Assembly: GCA_035637315.1 (NCBI GenBank) | Contig: DASPXK010000373.1 | Coordinates: 1 to 13,682, forward strand | Reading direction: 5' to 3' | DNA: 13,682 bases | Source: DASPXK01 sp035637315 | GTDB taxonomy: Bacteria > Chloroflexota > UBA6077 > JACCZL01 | Part shown: piece by piece, positions 7,833 through 13,145 of the stretch | How the letters are laid out: each line of letters starts with the position of its first letter | Position numbering within the stretch: position 1 is the first letter of the stretch | Program-made: the position numbers and the translations under genes | Notes under the pieces: generated by a model | Database searches by the model: none | What the model was told of the DNA's origin: nothing | The model's input: only the letters and a program-made list of their open reading frames with translations

Positions 7833-7871
7833 CTAGAACGTCAGCAGGAGATAGGCGCCACAGGCACGCAT
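7833..7871 (-). other. Possible 12-residue leader peptide or disrupted 5' end of the next gene
   Basis: ATG 7871 to TAG 7833 encodes MRACGAYLLLTF, starting about 20 bases after the predicted transcription start of the leftward promoter. It is in the same frame as the hypothetical gene starting at TTG 7808, so it is either a short leader or the true N-terminus cut by a stop mutation. It has no ribosome binding site. Confidence 0.2.
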
Positions 7872-7891
7872 CTGCGCCGGCACTTGCCAGT

Positions 7892-7920
7892 TTGCGATTA
7901 TAACGTCCTCGTAGTACGAT
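7892..7920 (+). promoter_or_regulatory. Candidate divergent promoter for the L,D-transpeptidase gene
   Basis: TTGCGA (7892-7897), 17-base spacer, TACGAT (7915-7920) match the sigma-70 consensus at 8 of 12 positions. It overlaps the leftward promoter back to back, and its -10 lies inside the dyad at 7915-7931. The transcript would begin about 45 bases before the gene. Confidence 0.4.
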
Positions 7921-7926
7921 GGTCAA
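7898..7926 (-). promoter_or_regulatory. Strong sigma-70-type promoter reading left into the copper block
   Basis: On the - strand, -35 TTGACC (7921-7926), a 17-base spacer and -10 TATAAT (7898-7903) match the consensus at 11 of 12 positions, rare in DNA this GC-rich. Transcription would start near 7890, about 80 bases before the first open frame of the copA block. Confidence 0.7.
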
Positions 7927-7931
7927 TCGTA
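7915..7931. promoter_or_regulatory. Perfect dyad (candidate operator) overlapping both divergent promoters
   Basis: TACGAT-GGTCA-ATCGTA is an inverted repeat with 6-base arms and a 5-base spacer. It covers the -35 of the leftward promoter and the -10 of the rightward one, so a dimeric repressor here would block both. The regulator is not in the window. Confidence 0.5.
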
Positions 7932-7972
7932 GATGGAGGCTCATGCAGCGGTCGGGTGAGGGGTGAGCTGAG

Positions 7973-8758
7973 ATGGAGGTCACGCGACGAGCTTTCTTGA
8001 GGACGGTGCCCGCCATCGCGGTGGCCCTGGCGTTGCCGATTCCGTCGGTCCCTGGCGCGGCAGCCTGCCTGACCGACGACGCGAGCGGCCCCGCTGAGGT
8101 GTGCGAGCCCGGCGGGTTGGTCGCGCGGCCGGCCGGCGATCCCCCTTTTCAATCCTGGTGGGTGAAGACCTTCCTGGCAACCAAGACCTGGCCGACGCCG
8201 GACGAGACGGTCGAGGCCGTCGACACCGTTCCTGAGGGTCGACATTTCCGGGTCGAGGGGAGGCAGCGCGGATACCGCTTGCCCGTCTTTGACCCGCACA
8301 TGGGGGAGCACGTCTACATCGGCGCGGAGGCAGTCGGGCCGGTCGACCCGCCATTCTGGAGCGCTTTTGCCGACGACGGCCGCTGGATCGACGTGGACCT
8401 GGCGCCGATGCAGCACATCAGGGCGATGCAGGGCGACGAAGCGGTGTTCCGCGACCTGGTGACGGCCGGGCTGCAGGGTACGACGAAGCCTGGCTTCTAC
8501 CGGATCCTGCGGCGGGTACGGAACGAGACGATGGACAGCCGAACGATCCCGGGCCTCCAGGACAGCTACTACCTGACGAACGTGCTGTACACGCAGTACT
8601 TCACGGGCGACGGAGCGGCGATCCACTACAACTGGTGGGGGCCGCCGTACGGTTTCGGCTACGCGGGCTCGCACGGTTGTCTGGGCATGCGTCTCGACGG
8701 GTCGAAATACATGTGGGAGTGGGCCAGCATCGGCACCCCGCTGGTCATCCACAACTAG
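7973..8758 (+). CDS. Secreted L,D-transpeptidase (YkuD-fold) with Tat-like signal
   Basis: 261 residues from ATG 7973, preceded by a purine-rich GAGGGGTGAG stretch. The N-terminus TRRAFLR followed by a hydrophobic run and an Ala-rich cleavage region (about 30) looks like a Tat signal peptide, though a Sec signal is possible. The C-terminal third carries the YkuD catalytic pattern: IHYNWWG (His218) and SHGCLGMR (Ser233, His234, Gly235, nucleophile Cys236). Such enzymes cleave a D-Ala from peptidoglycan stem peptides and form 3-3 cross-links or attach proteins, outside the membrane; distant members have other substrates. The central region (about 60-200) is not a recognised domain to me; it includes WIDVDL and tandem aromatic pieces that may be a cell-wall-binding part. 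It is transcribed divergently from the copper block. A broken copy of its 3' end lies at 11661-11805. Confidence 0.87.
   Translation: MEVTRRAFLRTVPAIAVALALPIPSVPGAAACLTDDASGPAEVCEPGGLVARPAGDPPFQSWWVKTFLATKTWPTPDETVEAVDTVPEGRHFRVEGRQRGYRLPVFDPHMGEHVYIGAEAVGPVDPPFWSAFADDGRWIDVDLAPMQHIRAMQGDEAVFRDLVTAGLQGTTKPGFYRILRRVRNETMDSRTIPGLQDSYYLTNVLYTQYFTGDGAAIHYNWWGPPYGFGYAGSHGCLGMRLDGSKYMWEWASIGTPLVIHN
8612..8756 (+). repeat. Parent copy of the 145-bp direct repeat
   Basis: This segment of the intact L,D-transpeptidase gene (catalytic region to the end) is repeated at 11661-11805. The two copies flank about 2.9 kb that contains the secreted helical, 50-residue, CDF and His-cluster genes. Confidence 0.85.
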
Positions 8759-8765
8759 CCGGTCT

Positions 8766-8796
8766 TGCCGATCACGACGGCGCTTGCATCACTTTT
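8766..8796 (+). terminator. Weak terminator candidate after the L,D-transpeptidase gene
   Basis: GCCG (8767-8770) and CGGC pair over a 7-base loop, and a TTTTT run follows at about 8792-8796. The stem is only 4 bases. The site is in the 80-base gap between convergent genes, where a terminator is expected. Confidence 0.25.
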
Positions 8797-8838
8797 TGAG
8801 CCGCCGGCTGGACGTCTCTCCCTAGCCTCCTTCGCCTT

Positions 8839-9327
8839 CTACTCTCCTTCCTCTTCGTCACGCATCCGGGTTGCTAGGTCCAGGGCTATCTCGCTGAGAT
8901 CCTCGCTCAGGGCTTGCAGGGCGGAGCGAGCCGTGTCAATGTCCTCGGGGTCTTGGTAGAGAAGGGCGACCTCAGCCCGGCCTGCCTCGAGATCGAGCGC
9001 CGTGCACCGCTCGGGGTACAGCGCAGCGATCAAAGCATCTGCCCGGTGCCATGAGTTCCGGAACTGCCTGAATTGGAACCGCGCCAGACGCGCGTCGTTG
9101 CCGTACACGGCCAACAACGCCCTGTTTGTTATGACGAGCATCTTGTCGATTTCAGCGCGGAGATCAGTCAACGTCTCCAGTGGGGCGCCGGGCTCATCAT
9201 GATCAGCCGTGCAGCCTTCCCCACCGACCTGGCCAAGTAACCGGCCGGGGGCCAGAACAGACGTCAGAGCAACCAGCACAACAAGCAATAATGGCCGTCG
9301 GGAGCCTGTGCGCTTTAGAGGATGCAC
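8839..9327 (-). CDS. Secreted helical protein of unknown function
   Basis: 162 residues from GTG 9327, chosen because GAGG lies 7 bases upstream and it gives a proper signal peptide: KRTGSRR, then LLLVVLVALTSVLA, cleavage around residue 30-35. TTG 9387 is a longer alternative. The mature part is mostly helical, from ETLTDLRAEIDKML (51) through LLAVYGNDARLARFQFRQF and ALYPERC to ALQALSEDLSEIALDL, and ends in an acidic tail RDEEEGE. Two Cys (39, 108) could form a disulfide. The A.YG.D...A...F pattern vaguely recalls the soluble helical domain that precedes FTR1-type iron permeases, but I would not assign it. It converges on the L,D-transpeptidase gene and is followed on its upstream side by non-coding sequence. 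Confidence 0.62.
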   Translation of the reverse strand: MHPLKRTGSRRPLLLVVLVALTSVLAPGRLLGQVGGEGCTADHDEPGAPLETLTDLRAEIDKMLVITNRALLAVYGNDARLARFQFRQFRNSWHRADALIAALYPERCTALDLEAGRAEVALLYQDPEDIDTARSALQALSEDLSEIALDLATRMRDEEEGE

Positions 9328-9604
9328 GGTGTGGCCTCGCAGATCACCTGGACGACGACCGCCCCGGTACCAAAAGAGGACCAGCAAGAGGGAGCCCAGC
9401 GTCTCGCCGAGCAGCGCCGCCCGGAGCCCGTTCGCAGCGTTGCCCAGCCCAGTACGGCGGCGAAGCGATCAGGTAGCTCGCTGGGGACAATCGCGGCCGC
9501 CATGGTCAGCACGTCATGTGGCACTCGGCGGAACTGGACTGATAGTCCGCCGGCGGTCTAAATCAGCGCCCAATGGGCCCGTGGATCACCATCATTGGGC
9601 TTGC
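9328..9604 (-). other. Sequence with a possible frameshifted membrane reading frame
   Basis: No confident gene. On the - strand a frame from GTG 9524 reads MAAAIVPSELPDRFAAVLG (from about 9503). A one-base insertion near 9452-9458 would continue it as NAANGLRAALLGETLGSLLL and on in frame into the downstream secreted protein. This reads like one protein with a membrane helix, so the secreted gene may be the 3' part of a longer frameshifted gene. The rest holds the hairpin at 9568-9600. Confidence 0.25.
9568..9600 (-). terminator. Hairpin just past the 50-residue membrane protein gene
   Basis: GCCCAATG (9568-9575) and CATTGGGC (9593-9600) are perfect 8-base arms around a 17-base loop. The hairpin begins 4 bases after the stop of the leftward small gene, a terminator position, but no T-run follows it in that direction. 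Confidence 0.35.
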
Positions 9605-9757
9605 TCACACACTGAGATTGCCCGTGAGCAGCAGCCCGAGAGTGATCAGCACGAGCAGCACGAAGGGCAACCAGCTCGCGTTCCCGTGGCTGCGGTGGCC
9701 CCACGTTCCCGCCACCAACGCAAGAAGGAATAGAAGCGACAGAATGCCCGCGACCAT
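9605..9757 (-). CDS. Small two-helix membrane protein, 50 residues
   Basis: The start at ATG 9757 is well supported by AAGGAG 7 bases upstream. The protein begins MVAGILSLLFLLALVAGTWG, has a short polar turn HRSHGNAS with two His, and ends with a second hydrophobic helix (WLPFVLLVLITLGLLLTG) and NLSV. I do not recognise a family; many bacteria encode such two-helix proteins near stress or metal genes and their roles are mostly unknown. It lies about 190 bases downstream of the CDF transporter gene on the same strand, with a structured-looking gap between, so it may share a transcript. The His pair in the turn could bind metal, but that is speculation. The open frame upstream of ATG 9757 (to 9814) has no start signal. 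Confidence 0.7.
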   Translation of the reverse strand: MVAGILSLLFLLALVAGTWGHRSHGNASWLPFVLLVLITLGLLLTGNLSV

Positions 9758-9789
9758 GCAGATCTCCTTTCTGAGCTGAACGGTCCGCC

Positions 9790-9952
9790 TCGGTGCCAGG
9801 CGTGTCGGGGCCACGCGAAGGTAGCCTGCAAGTGGCTTGAGGCCGATCTACGAAGGCCGGTGGTTAGGAGCGGTCCAAGCTCGATAGGGAGTGAACCCAT
9901 GAAGCGAAGCTGAAACGCTAGGCCGGCCTGAGGGCGGGTAGCCCCGTCACAC
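9790..9952 (+). ncRNA. Structured-looking non-coding stretch, weakly like group II intron domain I
   Basis: Read on the + strand the gap holds many short self-complementary pieces: GGCC-N10-GGCC, GAGC-N7-GCTC, GGG-AGTGAA-CCC, AGC-GAA-GCT, AGGCCGGCCT and GGGC-GGGTA-GCCC, in close succession. The run of small hairpins with purine-rich loops reminds me of the 5' domain of bacterial group II introns, but that is a memory-based impression. No reverse transcriptase gene or 3' domain V lies in the window, so it would be a fragment. The stretch could equally be an RNA leader of the 50-residue gene on the - strand. Confidence 0.2.
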
Positions 9953-10984
9953 CCGCTGCCGGCTCGGCACGGCGCCATCGACAGGCTCGCCACCGGCTCC
10001 TTCGGCAGGGCCGAGCGGGAAACGTCTTCCCACGACTAAACAGCGCGGGTCGACCATACAGGAGGCGCCTTCGTCGGCCTGGTCGACTCGCTCGACTTGG
10101 AGTGTGGCGTGCTCGATCGCAAATCGGTCCCGCAGCAACGCCTGCAGCTCGTGCAGCACGTCACTGCTGGCCCGGTCGCTAGCGACGACGTGCGCACTCA
10201 TGGCGACGAAGCCGCTCGTAATGGTCCAGACGTGTAGGTCGTGGACCGACACCACCGCTGGCACTTCACGTATTGCCAGCTCTACCTCATCCAGTTTGAT
10301 GTGTCGCGGAGTGGCCTCCAGCAGCACGTCGAGCGCACTCCTCAATAGTTGCCACGTGCGTGGAAGGATGAATAGCCCGATGAGCATGGAGACTAGCGGA
10401 TCGGCCTGCCGCCACCCGGTTAGGTAAATGACACCAGCGGCCACAATCACGCCGATCGCACCGAGGCAGTCCGATACCACGTCCAGGAAGGCACCCCGGA
10501 CGAGCAAGCTCTCTCCGGCCCCACTGTGCAGCAGCCACGCCCCGGTCAGGGTGACGACGACGCCGCCCGCGGCGACGGCGAGCATCGGCAGGCTGTTGAT
10601 CTCGGGAGGCTCTCGAAAGCGCCGCCAGGCTTCGTAGAGAATGTAAGCGGCGATCCCGAACAGGGCGACGCCGTTCGCCACGGTCGCCAGGATCTCCATC
10701 CGGTAAAAGCCGTACGTTTTGGCCGGAGTAGCCGGCCGCTGCGCAAACCGAATGGCGAACAGGGCCATGGCCAAGCCGAGCACATCGGCAAGCATGTGTC
10801 CGGCGTCGGCGAGTAGCGCCAGCGAATTGGTAAAGAGGCCACCCCCGACCTCGACCAGCATGTACACGGCGCTGAGGCCCAGGACAACGAGCAAGCGGCC
10901 CTGGCTCTGACTGGCCGCGCTGCCTGCGTGAGGGGCGTCGTTTCTCGATTCTTTCTCGGAGGAGGATGAGTCGATCTCGGTCAT
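9947..10984 (-). CDS. Cation diffusion facilitator (CDF, CzcD-type) metal efflux transporter
   Basis: 345 residues from ATG 10984, which has AGGAG 7 bases upstream (an upstream in-frame start at 11002 lacks one). Six membrane helices span about 30-220. Helix 2 carries ADAGHMLAD with His63 and Asp67; helix 5 carries FLDVVSDCLG with Asp168 and Asp172. A cytoplasmic domain follows with SVHDLHVWTITSGFVAMSAHVV (246-267) and HATLQVE, the usual CDF C-terminal dimer domain. CDF proteins exchange Zn(II) or similar divalent ions for protons and export them from the cytosol. Zinc exporters mostly have His in both helix motifs; here helix 5 has Asp where His (or Glu in some relatives) is common, so specificity is uncertain. 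An extra tail of about 45 residues holds CMVDPRC (Cys309, Cys315). The secreted His-cluster protein gene lies 108 bases upstream, same strand. Confidence 0.93.
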   Translation of the reverse strand: MTEIDSSSSEKESRNDAPHAGSAASQSQGRLLVVLGLSAVYMLVEVGGGLFTNSLALLADAGHMLADVLGLAMALFAIRFAQRPATPAKTYGFYRMEILATVANGVALFGIAAYILYEAWRRFREPPEINSLPMLAVAAGGVVVTLTGAWLLHSGAGESLLVRGAFLDVVSDCLGAIGVIVAAGVIYLTGWRQADPLVSMLIGLFILPRTWQLLRSALDVLLEATPRHIKLDEVELAIREVPAVVSVHDLHVWTITSGFVAMSAHVVASDRASSDVLHELQALLRDRFAIEHATLQVERVDQADEGASCMVDPRCLVVGRRFPLGPAEGAGGEPVDGAVPSRQRV

Positions 10985-11060
10985 TGGTGAACTCCTGCTC
11001 AAGGTCGCGGCGAAATGGTCGCCTGCGTCAAGGCGTAAGCACGCTCGTGGGACGGCGCTG

Positions 11061-11077
11061 GCCGGCGTGGAGCCGGC
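11061..11077 (-). other. Hairpin between the His-cluster gene and the CDF gene
   Basis: GCCGGC-GTGGA-GCCGGC gives a 6-base stem and 5-base loop 16 bases after the upstream gene's stop. A second small one, CGCCT-N5-AAGGCG, lies near 11020-11036. No T-run follows, so partial termination or transcript processing is possible but unproven. Confidence 0.25.
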
Positions 11078-11092
11078 TACCGAAGGCGTCGC

Positions 11093-11398
11093 CTAACGGG
11101 GAGGGTGCTCGGGCGGCTCAGAATCGACGATTCCAGGCCGTCGTTCAGAATTGGGGCTGACCCGAGTGCGAAGCTCGACGCCTGGCACGAGCGGCGTTGC
11201 CGCGCTCCTGGAGGCGCTCTCGGCGACAAGCGTCGACCCCGAGGCGTGGTGAGGCAGGCTGCTATGGCCGTCGGGCGGGTGCCACGGACCATTCGCGACA
11301 GCCGGCAACAGCACGACCGTAAGCAGCGCTAGAAGCGGGACCACAAGCGGAGGCGGGGCTGAGCGACTCGTGCTCTTGCAGACCGCCAAATCATTCAT
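11093..11398 (-). CDS. Small secreted or anchored protein with a His cluster
   Basis: 101 residues from ATG 11398, with GGGGGA 5 bases upstream as a plausible ribosome binding site. A short N-terminus (MNDLAVCKSTSRSAPPP) leads into a hydrophobic core (LVVPLLALLTVVLLPAVA, 18-35), a signal peptide or membrane anchor. Right after it comes WHPPDGHSSLPHHASG with His40, 45, 50 and 51, then a low-complexity polar tail rich in Ser, Arg and Pro. I recognise no family. The His cluster just outside the membrane and the position directly upstream of a metal exporter suggest metal binding, which is inference. The tail composition is close to what random GC-rich frames give, so the gene itself is not certain. 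Confidence 0.45.
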   Translation of the reverse strand: MNDLAVCKSTSRSAPPPLVVPLLALLTVVLLPAVANGPWHPPDGHSSLPHHASGSTLVAESASRSAATPLVPGVELRTRVSPNSERRPGIVDSEPPEHPPR

Positions 11399-11458
11399 GA
11401 GATCCCCCGCGCCACAAAGACATTGGTCGCTGATTAGGGTGCCCCGACCTGCGCATGA

Positions 11459-11488
11459 GAGCCCGAGACAGACTCGGTGTCTGTGCTC
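11459..11488 (-). promoter_or_regulatory. Two mutually exclusive hairpins in the leader of the His-cluster gene
   Basis: One fold pairs GAGC with GCTC and ACAGAC with GTCTGT around the loop TCGGT (11459-11488). The other pairs CCGAG (11463-11467) with CTCGG (11473-11477) around ACAGA. They use the same bases, so only one can form. They lie 60-90 bases before ATG 11398, where a switch or attenuator would sit. Function is inferred from geometry only. Confidence 0.3.
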
Positions 11489-11559
11489 CATTGACAATGC
11501 TTGGGGAGTTCTGGGATTACGATTCCCCGTCCTGCAAGGACGCATATCCCGGTAAGTAT

Positions 11560-11574
11560 AGCTTCACATAAGCT
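11560..11574. promoter_or_regulatory. Dyad AGCTT-N5-AAGCT beside a leftward -10 box
   Basis: Five-base arms with a 5-base spacer begin at the edge of TATACT (11555-11560, - strand) and lie where a spacer between -10 and -35 would be, as in operators of metal-sensing regulators. The palindrome CTGGCGCCAG follows directly. No good -35 is present, fitting an activator-dependent promoter, but this is weak evidence. Confidence 0.27.
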
Positions 11575-11660
11575 GGCGCCAGAAATTCTGGACATAAATG
11601 AGGCTGTCGCGCGACCGAATTAAAGTGGACGCACGGATCGCCTGCTCGCGCTTTGCACCG

Positions 11661-11805
11661 GGAGCGGCGATCCACTACAACTGGTGGGCGCCGCTGCACG
11701 GTTTCGGCAAGCCGGGCTCGCAGGGCTGTCTGGGCATGCGTCTCGACGGCTCGAAATACATGTGGAAGTGAGCCAGCATCGGCACCCCGTTGGTCATCCA
11801 CAAGA
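11661..11805 (+). pseudogene. Degraded copy of the 3' end of the L,D-transpeptidase gene
   Basis: This matches 8612-8756 in the same orientation, without gaps, at about 13 mismatches in 145 bases by eye. Translation in the parent frame gives IHYNWWAPLHGFGKPGSQGC and on, so the catalytic SHGC is changed to SQGC (His lost, Cys kept). Trp becomes a TGA stop at 11769-11771, ten residues before the parent's end. The 5' boundary is abrupt at GGAGCGG; nothing of the first 210 residues is present. The match runs to the parent's last sense codon, about 30 bases before the methyltransferase start. Confidence 0.85.
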
Positions 11806-11835
11806 AGCGGCCTGGATTTGGTCGAGGCGCTCGCG

Positions 11836-12531
11836 GTGAGCGAACCGCAGCGTGTTCATGAACGCCGCCCCGGGGTGGCGGCCGTGTACGACCGCGTGGC
11901 CCGCTTGTACGACCGCGTCGCCGCCGTCTGGGACCGGACCGCTGGTGGGGCGGCGGCCGAGCATTTCCGACGCCTGGTCAAGTGGTATGCTCGCCCGGGC
12001 GCGCGCGTGCTCGACGTTGGCGCGGGCACCGGCCGGACCATCGCCCTCCTGCTGGACCGGTCTGAGCCAGGATGCCTAGTTGGGATCGACCTGTCGGCCG
12101 AGATGCTCGGACAGGCCCGTGCGCGGCTCGTGGATCCCCGCGTCCATCTGGTGAGGGCCGACGCGACCCGGCTCCCCTTTCTCGATGACACGTTCGACGT
12201 CGTCACGAGCATGTGGATGCTCGAGACGCTGCCTGAGCCGCTGAGCGGGTTGCGCGAGCTCCTGCGGGTCTTGCAGCCTGACGGGACGGTCCTCACCTGC
12301 TTCAGCACACTGCCACCAGGGCGGGTCCGGCAGCTCGGCGCCAGGCTGATCCAACTGGTGATGCAGGCCGGGTTCGCCGGCCGTTTTCTGCCGGACGAGG
12401 AGCGTCCGCTCCATACCTGCACGATGAGCTGCGCGCATCGCTACGAGCACGACCTGGCCACCGTAGCCACGTTCGGCAAGCGCTGCGAGCTCAGCGCCAT
12501 CCCCGAGCTCAGAGGTCTTCAAGCCAAGTAG
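11836..12531 (+). CDS. SAM-dependent class I methyltransferase (UbiE-like)
   Basis: 231 residues from GTG 11836; the frame is open to 11653 but that part is the transpeptidase relic read out of frame. No strong ribosome binding site is seen. Motif I is VLDVGAGTGRT (58-68), the acidic residue at the end of strand 2 is Asp85 in VGIDLSAEM, and motif II/III are VRADATRLPFLDDTFDVV (106 on) and LLRVLQPDGTVL. This is the Methyltransf_11/UbiE arrangement; substrate cannot be told. The C-terminus has several Cys and His (HTCTMSCAHRYEH, 193-205), unusual for the family and possibly a metal site. Residues 17-37 are three near-copies of a 7-residue unit (VYDRVAR, LYDRVAA, VWDRTAG). With the relic directly upstream its original promoter may be lost. 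Confidence 0.82.
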   Translation: MSEPQRVHERRPGVAAVYDRVARLYDRVAAVWDRTAGGAAAEHFRRLVKWYARPGARVLDVGAGTGRTIALLLDRSEPGCLVGIDLSAEMLGQARARLVDPRVHLVRADATRLPFLDDTFDVVTSMWMLETLPEPLSGLRELLRVLQPDGTVLTCFSTLPPGRVRQLGARLIQLVMQAGFAGRFLPDEERPLHTCTMSCAHRYEHDLATVATFGKRCELSAIPELRGLQAK

Positions 12532-12561
12532 CCCAAAGTCGAAAGTCACGCGCCGCCTACT

Positions 12562-12583
12562 GCCCCAGAGATCATGGCGGGGC
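12562..12583. terminator. Candidate two-way terminator between convergent genes
   Basis: GCCCC (12562-12566) and GGGGC (12579-12583) pair over a 12-base loop in the 61-base gap between the methyltransferase and the DUF2752 gene. No clear T-run follows on either side. Confidence 0.3.
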
Positions 12584-12592
12584 TCTCGATTC

Positions 12593-13060
12593 TCAGTACA
12601 CCCAGCGGCCGGCGAGGAAGAGCGGCAGGCGAACAAGCCAGACGAGCAAGAACGCTGCCAACGCGCCCCAAAGGAAGGGCCCGCGGACTAACGACTCGAG
12701 AAGCGCGGTGGCTGAGCGGAACCTCGCCGCCTGGGGGTGTGCCTTGCTCAGCACGGCCCGCCACGGATTGAAGTCGACGAGCAGCAGTGCCACGAGCGCG
12801 ACCGCGACCGCCGGCCCAAGCGGATGGAAGAAAAGCGAGCCGGCCAGATCACCATGTGCGAGCGCCACGACACTGCGCGTCAGCCCACAGCTTGGATCGG
12901 GAAGCCCGGTCGATAACCTGAACGGGCTGAGTACAGGGCCAGCCTGGACCCACGCCGGTGGAACGCTCGCGGCCGCGATCAACGCGCCCAGGGCGAGCCA
13001 ACCGGGGGTTGCACGGTGCTGGAAATAGCCCACCAGCCCGCTAACAGAATTCGGCCGCAT
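12593..13060 (-). CDS. DUF2752 family membrane protein
   Basis: 155 residues from ATG 13060, which has GAGAGG 8 bases upstream; ATG 13129 would add 23 polar residues but its AGGA is too close. Three hydrophobic segments are visible (about 21-40, 80-97, 128-150). The family signature lies after the first: TGLPDPSCGLTRSVVALAHGDLAGSLFFHPLG (51-82), matching the usual PCPxCGxTRA..AL..GD...A...NPL. The first Cys of the common CPxC pair is Asp-Pro here, leaving only Cys58. The function of DUF2752 proteins is not established. It lies 85 bases downstream of the anti-sigma gene on the same strand, so it may be in that transcript. Confidence 0.8.
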   Translation of the reverse strand: MRPNSVSGLVGYFQHRATPGWLALGALIAAASVPPAWVQAGPVLSPFRLSTGLPDPSCGLTRSVVALAHGDLAGSLFFHPLGPAVAVALVALLLVDFNPWRAVLSKAHPQAARFRSATALLESLVRGPFLWGALAAFLLVWLVRLPLFLAGRWVY

Positions 13061-13145
13061 TATCGGAGCCTCTCCCAAACTGATCGCGCTTCCGGACAAT
13101 CTGGGTCGGGACTCGTCCCGCGCCCTCATCTTCCTATTAGACGGT

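Larger units (their letters stand above)
11399..11660. other. Non-coding region: leader and control sequences of the His-cluster/CDF genes
   Basis: No gene is seen. The stretch holds alternative hairpins (11459-11488), a candidate leftward -10 box TATACT (11555-11560, no good -35), the dyad AGCTT-CACAT-AAGCT (11560-11574), a 10-base palindrome CTGGCGCCAG (11573-11582), and on the + strand an isolated TTGACA (11491-11496) with only a weak -10 (GATTAC). It is more AT-rich than its surroundings. Confidence 0.4.

Noticed and set aside
9758..9946. NiCo or manganese riboswitch upstream of the 50-residue gene or CDF gene
   Set aside because: I could not find the conserved core of either class, and the gap lies downstream, not upstream, of the CDF gene.
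11491..11523. Rightward promoter from TTGACA at 11491
   Set aside because: The best -10 at 17-18 bases is GATTAC or GGATTA, too poor, and only the relic lies directly downstream.
11653..11835. Longer N-terminus for the methyltransferase
   Set aside because: These bases are the transpeptidase relic read in a different frame, giving Arg/Ser-rich sequence unrelated to methyltransferases.
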